Below, in pieces: positions 33,474 to 41,251 of a stretch of DNA of 64,000 bases. This DNA is from Scolanthus callimorphus (lineage: Eukaryota > Cnidaria > Anthozoa > Actiniaria > Edwardsiidae). The notes below the pieces were generated by a model, which worked only from the letters and a program-made list of their open reading frames with translations, made no database searches and was not told where the DNA came from. Each line of letters starts with the position of its first letter. The first letter of the stretch is position 1. The position numbers and the translations under genes were made by a program. Location: the NCBI GenBank assembly GCA_033964015.1, contig CM066920.1:13421912-13485911 (forward strand), read 5' to 3'.

Positions 33474-36379
33474 CGTCTGCCTTCCCTTCTACCCCTGTTC
33501 AAGGTGGACGCTAAAGAACCCATTGCACTCTTCGTAAGAGTAGGGGATTGTCTCCCGGTGCAATGGCCTGACTCTCGGAGGCATACATACTGTTCAACAG
33601 TCCTCATGATTGTAAGCTGCGCGGCTGCAATTTGCGCCATCTAATGCAGCCCGTTAAGTCCTCCAACCTCTCCTTGTCTAGCGGTTGTGTACTTTCAGCC
33701 GCTTTGAGTTCCCTCATGATGAGGAGAAGATCCTTTCTTTTTTTTTTCTTTTTTTTTCTTTTTTTTTGCAAAATTCTGGCAAATTATGTGGGATTTCACT
33801 GACTTTTGTGAATTTCGCTGGATTTCGCGGATTTACCTAAATTTCGCGGACCTGCACCCATGCGAAATATCAGAAGGACTAATTAAAAACCCACCAGACC
33901 AACCACAGTTTTACCACAGAGAGTTTTGAGGAGAATCTTATATAGGGTGAATTTAGTTGTGAGACGTTATCATGATATGAGACCAATGGATATTTTAATT
34001 TCTAACTCATTTAAAAAAAGGGTTCTATATTCAATATTATACCTTAAAACCTCTGTATACTAAATTTTTCTCATAAAGTTGCTTGAAGACCCACCTGTAG
34101 GTAGAAATAAAAGAAAAACAAATTAAAGAAGTGAAGCTTTAATCAGGGACACAAAAAGTAGTATCAATAAAATCAATCTTTTGAAACAATTCAATAAACT
34201 TAGTCGACCTACCAAACCGTTTCCATGAACCATGGGTACAATGTTTTGTAATCATTTTCAAAATCAATCCATCTCCCAAGTCTTTTGACAATAAACTATA
34301 GAAAAGATATCCACAAATTAAAATAGTTAAACTACGGTATACAGGGCTCATAATATTAGAAAAATATAAACAAAAGCTTGCTATAGAAGAATATTATTTA
34401 CCTCCCAGTCATTGGAGTACCTCATAACAATTTTACGACATTCATCATTGTACTTGGCAATACCCATTTTGGCAACATCATCTGGACCCTACCAGGGAAT
34501 CAAAGGCAAGCTGCCATTAACTTGTGGATAAGGATTAAGAGTCAGGTGATCTTTGATCAATTGATTCTAATCAATAGATTCCAGTCACAGGTGGAATGTT
34601 AGAGCAAAGAGAAATTCCAAAAGGATTGTCCACGAGTAAAACTACCTTGATTCCAAGCTTTTGGTCAATCTCATATTCCTGTAAGAAATCAAAAACATTT
34701 ATAAAACTATGAGAATAATTAAGAAACATTTACAATCAATGTACCCAACCTATCAGACACTTGCCACAGGTGGACCAAGGGCACAGTAAGATACTTACCA
34801 CAGGCAGTCCATGACAATCCCATCCAAATCTTCTTTCCACGTGATAACCACTCTGGTGTGCATAGCGTGTAACAATGTCCTGTAACAAGAGTACCACAGT
34901 AAATGCTTTCAATCTATATTCAAATTTTCCAAGTACATTAATAAATATTTATAAGTACATCTTCTTGATGCTATTTACATGTAAAACAACTAGTTTTTCC
35001 TAAAACTAGCCACCTATGCCATTTACAGTAGTGACCATAGATGGCATCTCAATGCATGCAGTCAATGTCAGCTTTTATCAAGTAAGGACATTTCAGAGGG
35101 GTGTGATGGAACTGGATAGGGTCGTTTTCTCATACAACCACTGTATTTTTCAAATGACATTAAACAAAAAAAGAAAATGTGTGTTTCCAAAAAATATCCA
35201 TACCCCCCCCCCCCCCCCCCTCCCCCACGGAAGGGTGTTGAGAAATGACCCCCCCCCCCCCTCCCCTCTGGAATTTCCAAATATAAAATACAGTGTTTGT
35301 ATGGAAAAGATCAGGTTAATTGACCCCCACCCCTCTGAAATTTCCAATCCCTTCCGTAGGGGGGGTATGGATATTTTTTGGAAACACACAATGAACAAAT
35401 AAGTATTATTTTTAATGTGTGTGAATCAGCCTTAACTTATGATACATCACCTTTATAGTTCCAGCCAAGATGTGTCCATAATGTGGAAGACCAGTGGCAA
35501 AGGGAGGGCCATCATAAAATGTATACCTAAAAGGATTTGATGTGCATATAATAGCAGTGGTGCAAATTGTAAAATGGTGAAGAACAGCCCTGAGATGTCA
35601 CAAAATTTAGTGTTGTGTCATTCAAGCACCAAATAAGTTTGCCAACATCAGGGGGCAAATTTTTTATTTGCACAGACAAAGCAACATTCAATTTCACAAT
35701 TTTGTAGGCCTGTATCTCAACCAATTTACAACATTTCATCCTGAAAATGAGCAGATTTACTAATTTTCAGGTGCTGTTTTCCGTGGTGTGGATGGATTTT
35801 CGTCAACTTGCAGATTTCAAAAGATCAAGAAACTGTGGAAGGGTCTATTGCACCATTCCATTTTCAAACCAAATCCTGGCTATGGAAGAGTTTGATTTTA
35901 ATAAACCCCTATCTCCCCCTTGGATTTTTCATCTCACCCCCTTACTTTATTGGATTTTTTATATATAAAAAACATCCTCCTCCATTGGGAATTGTTTTAC
36001 CCCCCTAGCCCTATATGATTTTCAACTCTACACCCCAAATCCCCATTTGATTTTTCGAGATCAAAATGTCCCCCTCCCTCTTGGATATCTCCATAGTGGG
36101 TCTTTGGACTAAAGAAAGAATAGCCCTTTGGTGAAAGTTGACTGATCTTTTTATGCAAAACATATTTTTAATAATAATAAGTATGATAGATTGATATTCA
36201 ATATTGTATCTAAAAACCAAAAATACGGTTTAATTGCACCAAATAATCTATTATGAATACCTTGGACGCCCCTGTGATTGTTTCAGAGTTGTTTTGAATG
36301 CATCCAACTTCTCCCAAAGTGCGAGAATTTTCTCTTCCTCCTTCGGGAAGTTATGCTGGTCACTCACGGCCGCCGCCAT
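7027..36379 (-). CDS. IARS1: isoleucyl-tRNA synthetase, cytosolic (34 coding exons placed; 3' end incomplete)
   Basis: Charges tRNA-Ile in the cytosol; class I synthetase, part of the animal multisynthetase complex. Exons from the start: 36379-36261, 35526-35451, 34879-34799, 34678-34646, 34488-34402, 34295-34213, 34094-34043, 32288-32204, 31667-31539, 31309-31222, 30522-30462, 29840-29745, 29143-28929, 27876-27778, 27328-27202, 24867-24794, 24713-24624, 23341-23237, 22099-22014, 21652-21569, 18615-18471, 16216-16096, 14788-14697, 14593-14516, 13262-13144, 12355-12254, 11942-11859, 11432-11297, 10549-10464, 10089-10024, 9457-9363, 9296-9120, 8314-8114, 7096-7027. Exon 2 holds the HIGH-type motif (LPHYGH), exon 9 the [13 protein letters not shown] editing-domain signature, exon 20 the KMSKRKKN (KMSKS-type) loop. 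Start is MAAAV at 36379. Exons 26 and 31 each need one extra A in a homopolymer to keep frame, probably assembly errors. About 1,148 codons are placed against roughly 1,260 in vertebrates; the missing end should lie left of 7027. Confidence 0.95.
7281..7400. repeat. short tandem repeat, four units
   Basis: Four nearly identical units built on ATTACAACATTGAGAATGAA lie head to tail, with a period of about 32-40 bp. They sit in the intron after IARS1 exon 33. There is no unique spacer between units, so it is a simple minisatellite. Confidence 0.8.
7752..8088. repeat. palindromic foldback repeat with 101-bp tandem units
   Basis: Starting at about 7752 the sequence folds back on itself around GGATTCCTGTGTCGCAG, giving a near-perfect hairpin of about 60 bp per arm. 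The right arm then continues as tandem units of 101 bp (CCCACTGGAGAG recurs at 7865, 7966 and 8067). Each unit holds two palindromes, GATTCCTGTGACACAGGAATC and AGCCGGCTAGCCGGCT. The array ends about 25 bp from the splice donor of IARS1 exon 33. Confidence 0.8.
8697..9011. mobile_element. foldback DNA element related to the AACCTCGTCC family
   Basis: Inverted arms pair AAGGCGTTGGTTGGCTGTTTTT (about 8790) with AAAAACAGCCAACCAACGCC (about 8975). Inside these, GGACGGGTCAAAATTCG pairs with its complement near 8900. The left flank AACCTCGTCCCCAGGGTGTTG resembles the terminus of the element at 11520. The element sits in the IARS1 intron between exons 32 and 33. Confidence 0.5.
10925..11160. mobile_element. 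CGCGATTT-rich MITE, copy 1
   Basis: Shares long similarity, in the same GCGATTTC/GATCGC vocabulary, with the element at 45828-46140: TGCGATGTCGC, GGGTGCGATTTCTTCAGATCGCC, CACACCGCGCGATATGACGTCG. It ends in TGTGTGAACGGGACTTAAG, which mirrors the CCCGTTCACAC end of the other copy. It lies between IARS1 exons 28 and 29. Confidence 0.55.
11520..11738. mobile_element. Mutator-like MITE with 9-bp target duplication
   Basis: The ends are CAACCTCGTCCC... and ...GACGAGGTTG, with imperfect inverted arms of about 100 bp. AATATTTCC occurs directly on both sides (11511-11519 and 11739-11747), a perfect 9-bp target duplication. Long terminal inverted repeats plus a 9-bp duplication is the signature of Mutator-like elements. 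It is too short to code for a transposase. Confidence 0.7.
11994..12160. mobile_element. MITE with TCAAATCACACTAGT termini
   Basis: Left end TCAAATCACACTAGTGGTC pairs with right end GACTAGTGTGATTTGA. The centre holds a strong palindrome, GCTACTAGTAGGCTATAA followed by its complement. It lies in the IARS1 intron between exons 26 and 27. Confidence 0.55.
12799..13145. repeat. 91-bp minisatellite abutting IARS1 exon 25
   Basis: Four units with starts at 12799, 12890, 12980 and 13071 (CACCACGAATAATACATATCC...). The last unit ends inside the splice donor of IARS1 exon 25, so the array grew from the first 90 bases of the intron. Open reading frames seen on the minus strand here are repeat artefacts. 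Confidence 0.9.
13700..13871. mobile_element. Tc1/mariner-like MITE flanked by TA
   Basis: Inverted termini of about 55 bp (CAGCCATTCTCAGTTACACGCG ... and complement) are separated by about 60 bp. The element is bounded by TA on both sides (13698-13699 and 13872-13873). CAG...CTG ends and TA duplication point to the Tc1/mariner superfamily. Confidence 0.65.
14199..14393. repeat. inverted repeat / MITE
   Basis: GTTTTGGCTTCCGTCAATCAAACC near 14208 pairs with GTTTGATTGACGGAAGCCAAACC near 14360. The element is short, non-coding and intronic to IARS1. Confidence 0.45.
14816..14996. mobile_element. MITE with AGACCAAATCGGCTA termini
   Basis: Inverted termini AGACCAAATCGGCTAACGG and complement (CCGCTAGCCGATTTGGTCT), extended by GTGTTTACATC/GATGTAAACAC, give about 30-bp arms. 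It begins 28 bp upstream (in transcription) of the IARS1 exon 23 acceptor. Confidence 0.6.
15226..15450. mobile_element. MITE with AGAGCCYGTGTCAGCC termini (copy 1)
   Basis: The left end AGAGCCCGTGTCAGCC is the inverse complement of the right end GGCTGACACAGGCTCT. The interior (GAAGTTTCAGATTTGATTTACC, CTCTAAATCAGCCGA, TTCTCCGACTTGGTA) recurs twice beside the assembly gap at 62368-62716. Confidence 0.6.
16870..18109. mobile_element. non-autonomous DNA transposon with GCGGATCCAGG-type ends
   Basis: The left end GGCGCGGATCCAGGGGGG and right end (complement GCAGTGGCCGATCCAGG) are inverted. GCTCCA lies directly outside each end (16864-16869 and 18110-18115). Ends of this CAGTGGCGGATCCAGG type are common in hAT-related elements of invertebrates. 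No transposase ORF is visible in the 1.2-kb interior. Located in the IARS1 intron between exons 21 and 22. Confidence 0.55.
19489..20256 (+). CDS. single-exon gene nested in an IARS1 intron; Lys/Arg/Glu-rich repeat protein of unknown function
   Basis: An intact 255-codon ORF lies on the strand opposite to IARS1, within the intron between its exons 20 and 21. The N-terminus is [15 protein letters not shown] 17-residue motif, DIWSEGxH(R/K)EPLSxLDI, occurs twice (about residues 86-102 and 189-205). Between the copies lies a highly charged, probably helical stretch with repeats of [15 protein letters not shown] and [14 protein letters not shown] polyadenylation signal AATAAA follows at 20646-20651. 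I see no signal peptide or membrane segment and do not recognise the family. The reading frame is kept open through a 120-bp tandem repeat, and the two outer motifs are conserved at protein level, which suggests a real gene. It could be a retrocopy of a multi-exon gene; no poly-A tract or target duplication was found. Confidence 0.65.
   Translation: MKSFTAIFSKKKAQGEKPLQNRESSAMSKQVGTLWQFDYNKAVTPKTLTNREKTDMSHRYLEIQTALGEHRVPERTATRPRTLSEDIWSEGAHREPLSMLDILREQGRQMEIDRQKERDRNRRLDKHKERGRERVLDKQKEKERGRVGALDKHKERGRERALDKHKEKERGRVGALDKQKHETAQQLDKPSKDIWSEGHHKEPLSLLDISRERERQRKLKEIKEHEAKAMQERETLELLRQLSKPSKFRAIVLSV
20646..20651 (+). terminator. polyadenylation signal of the nested gene
   Basis: AATAAA, 390 bases after the stop codon of the nested ORF, in AT-rich sequence. 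Confidence 0.45.
21141..21320. mobile_element. MITE with AGTATATACCAAATC termini
   Basis: AGTATATACCAAATCAGAG at the left pairs with GATTTGGTATATACT at the right, giving a 180-bp non-coding element in an IARS1 intron. Confidence 0.6.
23400..23915. repeat. 95-bp minisatellite beside IARS1 exon 18
   Basis: About four and a half units of 95 bp containing CCCTGTGGAAATTCCACG, GTCCCCCTGTGAAAATTCC and CCTGAAATTCGACGGTCAAA. Because 95 is not a multiple of three, overlapping ORFs recur in successive frames and are not genes. The array begins 60 bp upstream of the exon 18 acceptor. Confidence 0.9.
24935..25206. repeat. hairpin plus 36-bp tandem repeats containing CCAAT
   Basis: CTGATTGGCTAAGTGT near 24954 pairs with ACACTTAGCCAATCAG near 25050. 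It is followed by four units of about 36 bp (CATTCAACAACCAACCAATCAG, then GGGACGAAACC). Each unit contains a CCAAT box. Confidence 0.75.
25505..27135. mobile_element. older inverted-repeat element interrupted by a hAT-like insertion
   Basis: AGTGCTCGACCTTA at about 25506 and its complement TAAGGTCGAGCACT at about 27124 are the ends of an outer element. ACTTGCCC occurs inside both ends. The 1.2-kb element at 25871-27075 sits within it, so the two insertions are nested. Confidence 0.5.
25871..27075. mobile_element. non-autonomous hAT-like transposon
   Basis: Terminal inverted repeats CAGGGCCCGTGGTTTGATGCG / complement, about 21 bp, perfect by eye. ACTTGT is repeated directly at both outer ends. 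Both subterminal regions carry clusters of CGCATAATTTC, as seen in hAT elements. No transposase ORF is present. It lies between IARS1 exons 15 and 16. Confidence 0.75.
29935..30265. mobile_element. MITE with TCCACACTAA/TTAGTGTGGA ends
   Basis: CCGTCCACACTAACACG at the left and TTTTAGTGTGGATGGCC plus TAGTGTGGAAGTGGATC at the right form imperfect inverted ends around a non-coding core. It lies between IARS1 exons 11 and 12. Confidence 0.4.
31880..32060. repeat. interspersed repeat with CTCTGGGTACAAGAATG end
   Basis: GGGGAGGCTCTGGTGACAG and CTGGGAAGCTCTGGGTACAAG recur, in part inverted, at 33183-33265 (GTACCCAGAGCTCCCCAGC, GGGGAGGCTCTGGGGACA) and 30390-30425. It is a dispersed repeat family in IARS1 introns. 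Confidence 0.45.
33285..33775 (+). mobile_element. tRNA-derived SINE with poly-T/C-rich tail
   Basis: The head TGGCCCAGTGTTAAGG resembles an RNA polymerase III A-box, and GGATCGATTCCCG 50 bp downstream a B-box, the spacing found in tRNA-like SINE heads. A body with TTTCGGATGAGACAATAAACC follows, and the element ends in a CTTTTTTTT repeat at 33736-33770. It lies in the IARS1 intron between exons 7 and 8, in the antisense orientation to the gene. Confidence 0.6.
35177..35391. mobile_element. MITE with TGTGTTTCCAAAAAATATCCATAC termini
   Basis: Near-perfect terminal inverted repeats of about 30 bp (TGTGTTTCCAAAAAATATCC ... and complement) are followed inward by poly-C/poly-G tracts. It is one of a family: related copies at 40668-40872, 53628-53820 and, degraded, 57090-57200. 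Confidence 0.65.
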
Positions 36380-36666
36380 TGCAGGATCTTCTCCAGAGAA
36401 CGAAGAACAAATCCGAGTAAGCAATGACGCTGATCTGACACGAGAAAATGCTGAACTTGGCGATAAACAAACCCTAAAAAGACCTGGAAATCTTGCACAT
36501 GGCATCAGACCATTTCATCAGCCGGTACAGTGGGAATCAGTCAGGCGTCACTTGCGCTTAGTCGCGCAGAGGTTCCTGGATTTTTAGCATTCGGGAAATT
36601 GTCGGCCAAATTTCGGGCAATATTCGGAAAATGTTCCCACAATGCAGCGAAGGCACACAATCCAAG
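36380..36666. promoter_or_regulatory. shared (bidirectional) promoter of IARS1 and NDUFA5
   Basis: Only 287 bp separate the IARS1 start codon (minus strand, 36379) from the NDUFA5 start codon (36667). The region has no clear TATA box, as is usual for divergent housekeeping pairs. Transcription start sites cannot be placed from sequence alone. Confidence 0.6.
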
Positions 36667-39600
36667 ATGGCGTCCTACTTGAAGCGGGTGAGTTCAGAAA
36701 TGTCTTTTATTTTGCGTGTTTCCTTGCACTTAGCATGTGCCAAAACGCTAGTCTCTACCCAGGTGTGACTGTGAGAGCGTCCTTCCTTTTCTGCCGTGTT
36801 TCGAGCAGTGCAAAAATCAGTCTTTCCAAGGTTAAAGGCAAATAGCAGTAGAATAGCCATAGAACTACATAATCTGAACATACAAGTTACCTTTTGGGGT
36901 GCCAGAGATTAAGGGTGTTTTGTTTGTTCTTAGTCCACAGGGCTGGTAGGGCTTGCCGTCGCCAAGGCTCCACGTGAGGTATGAATATTATCCTCTACAG
37001 AGATGCAAACCTCTGACCTTCAAAATATAGGAGATTGCAGGGACGTCAACCCTGTCGCTCGAAAAACCTTGAGACACCAAAATATAGGGCTTTTGAGACA
37101 GGAAAAATACCTAGTAAATATGTCAAAATGTTGCTGTATTTTAGTGATTTTTAAGGTCCAGAAGCAAAAAAACACCTTCAGCAATTTTTCAAAGAAACCG
37201 GGAGATTTTACTTTAAAAAACTTGGAGACTGGGAGATGAAAAAAAAAAAACGGGACAAATTAAACTTGTTTAAAGTAATTTAATTTATCAGCAATAACAA
37301 TACTAAAACACATCCTATTCAGGTATGTTTATTAGCCATAATCTTTGCCACTTCAGGGATAGTAAAACATTCCTCTGCTGCAAAGGGATTAGCCTGAATT
37401 TCAGCCATCTGTTTGCTCTTGATGGTTCCTCACTAAATGCGAGAAGGAGACGTCTGAATTCACCACAAGATTTCCTCATCCATTACATAATTTATTTACA
37501 CAAAATCGGTCAGTAGAATCTTATTGGTTGAGTTTCTCAGTAAGATGTGCAGGCAGATGATACCATGACAACGCACACTCCCCCAAGCAAAAAAGCATGT
37601 TAAAACTACCATCATCTCAGACAACAAGTTGTCATAACTGTTGAAAAAGGCAGGTGTTGTCTTGGAAGCGTTGTAAAAAATAGTGGTTTTTACTTAACTG
37701 TGATTACACAATGGATGATAAAATCTTGTTGGTGAATTTAGATGTCTCTCCTCGCAAAGTGGAGTATGTTTGAAAAAGTCCTCGAAAATCCTGGATTTTT
37801 TTTCTTTACATGTACATGTTTGCACATTGTTTGAATGGTTCACGTGAAAGGAAAAAGTTCTGGAAAATGTTTGAAAAAGTCCTGCAAAATCCTGGATGTT
37901 TTTCTTTACATGTTCATGTTTGCACGTTATTTATGAATGGTTCGCATTAAAGGAAAAAGTCCTGGAAAATCCTGGATTTTTTTCTTTACAAAAGCGTATG
38001 AACCCTGCACCATTCAAAACCAGTTAGTGACTCTACTTGTCCAGTGAAAAGGGTTTACTAAAAATACATGCTCTTCTGATTTCATATTTCTCCATGATAG
38101 GCATTGATTGCATTGTACCAGAAGACCTTGGGAGTTCTGGATAAAATGCCCAAGGATGCAGCCTACAGAATCCACACAGAACAGATAACAAAGCAGCGTT
38201 TGAACATTGTAGAACAGGTAGGAATAGAGACAGGTTATTTTGTCCATTTGTTGTAGTCAAATAAAATCATCCATGGAACCCAACTGCCTTTGAAAGACAA
38301 GTAATAAAGATATTATAACCCTACCCTGTAGTTCAGACTTTTAGCATGAGAGCTCAATATTGAAATGATGAATGATCAGGCTGTGAGGTCAGGTCCTACA
38401 ATAATGTGGAACATATTTTCTACCATTGCAAATTTTTGAATGCTCCTCATATGCATATCTGAAATTCTGTAAGCGCATTCTTGGTGTTCACAATATATCT
38501 GTTAATTTAGCAGTTTATGCGGAATTGGTTAGGGTTCCAATGATTGTACAGTTGTCTGTTTTGCTGGCTAAAAGTACTGGTTACGGATAAAGGACTCTTC
38601 GTATAAAGATGAGTTGGTGGGAAAAGCTGCTAGGGTTTGTATTCAAACAGGAGCGCAGAATGTTAAATTTGTTAATCACTTATTAGAAATGTGTAATCTG
38701 AAGTCATTGGAGAATTTAGACTTTTCAGTTGGCAAAAGTAATTTTTCAATAATTTCAAAGTACATGAAATCTGAGTTATTTAAACACTTCGGTGTAACGT
38801 GGGCATGCCAGATTCAAAATTATAGTAAATTGCAGACTTATAAACTTGTTAAACCAAGAGTGGGCCTTGAAAAATATTTATTGCATGTGGCTAATGTAAA
38901 GTATCGCCGAGCAGTAACAAGGTTTAGAATTTCAGCCCACAAGTTACCCGTTGAGTCTGGGCGTTATGATAATATCCCTTATCAGTCCCGAATTTGTAAG
39001 CTTTGTGATTTGAATGAGATAGGGGACGAATTTCATGTTTACTCTCGTTGCTCAAAACCCGCTTTACAAGTGGTGCGTAAAGATTTTATTGAAAGATTGA
39101 TTGAGGTAAAATAAAGTATTTAGTAGTTTTAGTCAGAAAGATATATTTTTGTACTGTTTAGCAATGGTAGATGATTCTATTGTAAACTTAACAGCAAAGT
39201 ACGTACATTTACAGTATCAGTATATTTCAGGAATGTACGGTTTAGATCTTTTAGTTTTGCTGCTCTTTATTATTTGTATAGACTTATGTTTTCGTTTCCT
39301 ATGTACCTAAGAAAGGTGTCCAGGAATAAAGATTATTATTATTATGCAATTTTTATTACTAGTCTTTTTGTAATGTTTTATTTCCACTACCAGGAGACAG
39401 ACATTGCCGCATTAGAGACAAAGCTGAGTGCAGGACAAGTTGAGGAGGTTATCAGACAGGTAAGTAGTCAGCTTAGCTCTGCTAAGTGTAGCTCAATTTT
39501 GCTAATATTTTGTAGATTATATAATAATGCTATGAGCTAATTCATTATGGGCTACATATTATGGGCTAAACAAAACTGTTTCAACCTTTGCTGTGCACAT

Positions 39601-40151
39601 GATTAATAGTTATGCAGGGCTGGAAATATAAAAAAACATTAATGAGGTCACATTTTGGCCAGTTTCAATTTTAAGCTACATTTTACAGATTTTAGGGGAC
39701 ATAGTAACTAAAATCGTAGTTGCAAATGAGAAAAGTTTATTCACAAAAGTGACTCATACAGAAATCTTGGTGTAATTCTGTTAGGAAATCACTGCAAGCA
39801 CAGTCATTATTATATGTGTAATCAAAAAACGCTAAGCATAAAGTGAACATTTTAAGGTGTATCTACACCCTGTATTGGGCTCAATTTCGACCCCTGAGCC
39901 ATATCAAAATCATATGACTTGAAGTTTTTTTTGACTTGAAGTGCTACAGATTTCATTTTTAAAGTGAAAAGGGGGTAGTAAGAGGATACATAATTTTTTA
40001 ATGTGACTATCAATGGCTGTTTCCAATCTATGTGGACTTTGATCAACAGGCAGAGGATGAGTTATCACTTGCAGAAAAGATGAAATCGTGGGAGCCATGG
40101 GAGCCCTTACAGACTCCTCCTCCTGCTGGTCAGTGGAAATGGCCAATTTAG
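36667..40151 (+). CDS. NDUFA5: NADH dehydrogenase [ubiquinone] 1 alpha subcomplex subunit 5 (five exons)
   Basis: Accessory subunit of mitochondrial respiratory complex I, located in the peripheral arm facing the matrix. Exons: 36667-36687, 36934-36978, 38101-38217, 39394-39459, 40050-40151. All junctions are phase 0, giving 116 residues, the same length as the vertebrate protein. Diagnostic stretches are TGLVGLAV in exon 2, the MPKDAAYR and HTEQIT motifs in exon 3, and the C-terminal QWKWPI before the stop. The exon 2 acceptor is TTCTTAG at 36933, not the CACAG seven bases on, which would break the frame. Divergent from IARS1 and tail-to-tail with the gene at 41252-45033. AATAAA follows at 40228-40233. 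Intron 3 contains a non-LTR retrotransposon fragment. Confidence 0.95.
37765..38007. mobile_element. third copy of the CAGGGTTCGTA hAT-type MITE
   Basis: Ends in GCGTATGAACCCTG and contains two head-to-tail blocks of TGGAAAATCCTGGATTTTTTTCTTTACA, each about 110 bp, the inverse of the TCCAGGATTTTCC body at 4930-5296. It lies in NDUFA5 intron 2 and stops 94 bp before exon 3. Confidence 0.5.
38370..39350 (+). mobile_element. 5'-truncated non-LTR retrotransposon in NDUFA5 intron 3
   Basis: An open stretch at 38614-39114 encodes the C-terminal tail of a non-LTR reverse transcriptase polyprotein: [21 protein letters not shown], then a zinc-knuckle-like [20 protein letters not shown] further in-frame-like fragment ([10 protein letters not shown]) precedes it with stops between. 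The 3' end is AATAAAG followed by (ATT)n at about 39326-39345, typical of CR1/L2-type elements. It is dead: no RT or endonuclease domain remains. Confidence 0.8.
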
Positions 40152-41251
40152 ATTGGACTAGTACTCTGTCTCTCTATGGATGTTGAAAGGCTTTATGTTC
40201 CTGGATTTCGTGTATTTAATGAGTGTTAATAAAATTACTGATTTTACTATATAAATACTTCATATTCCGTAACACAGTCTGCCAGCAGCCCCTTCTTCTG
40301 CAAATACCCACAATTGGTTGATGGTATCTAGTATTCTAATGTGCCACAGTGGAGGGAATAATCCAGTTTCGAATTCTCTACTCTACCGCTGAATAGGCAT
40401 CAATGGTGCATAAATACAACAGGAGCCTCAAGTTGAAGCTGAAAAAGTTGTGAATACCAGCGAGTTGGAAAAGTTTCGTCAAGTTTGTCTATTGTCTCAA
40501 TTCAAGCTTCATCAGTTTCTCATCAGTATTCACAACTTTTTCGACTTCAAATTGAGGCTCCTGCTGTTTTTATGTGCCATCGATCTCTTCTACTCAGCAG
40601 TAGCGCAGAGAATTCGAAACAGGACTATTGAGGACCAAAATATTTCTACCTTTCTTCCATTCAATGTGCAATGCCAGAAAAATTCCATACTTCCACCATG
40701 GAGGAAATTGGACATTTCAGAGGGGTGGTGGGTCAATCTACCTGATTTCCCAGAGGGTTAATTGCCATTTAAATACTGTACTTTTTGTTTGGAAATTCCA
40801 GAGGGGTGGGGGGTCTCTAAGTGCATTCCCTCTGTGGTGAGGGTATGGATTTTTTCTGGAATTGCACAATATTTCAATTTCGATAGTTTTGATTGAATAG
40901 CATTTTGCTTACTATAATAACCAGCTTCTATTGTCGCACCCATCTTTACTTAGGGTTACCCTAAAACAACAATTTCAGTGCTACTGAATAAGCGAGTTGT
41001 TTATTTTATTATTGCTACATTGGTCTTGAAAATTTTTTATCAAAAAATTATCTATCATAGTAAACTAAATCTGTACAAATATCTACATAATAGATTACCT
41101 AACTGATATTATAAGTCTAAATCCTGTAGATTCCTTTACTAACTTCCTTCATTTGAAATTTGAAATAGATCTATTGTCTTTGTGTGCTTATATCCAGTAT
41201 TAACTATTCAGTCTGATGCACACAATTTTCCATATTTAGTTGCATAGTGAC
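40152..41251. other. intergenic, NDUFA5 to 41-kb gene
   Basis: Holds the NDUFA5 polyadenylation signal, a short inverted repeat near 40430-40560 (AAGTTGAAGCTGAAAAAGTTGTGAATAC and partial complement), and a MITE at 40668-40872. Nothing coding is seen. Confidence 0.5.
40668..40872. mobile_element. MITE, TGTGCAATKCCAGAAAAA family
   Basis: Left end TGTGCAATGCCAGAAAAATT and right end AATTGCACA preceded by TTTTTCTGG are inverted repeats of about 28 bp. GAGGGGTGG blocks lie inside. Same family as 53628-53820 and 35177-35391. Confidence 0.65.
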
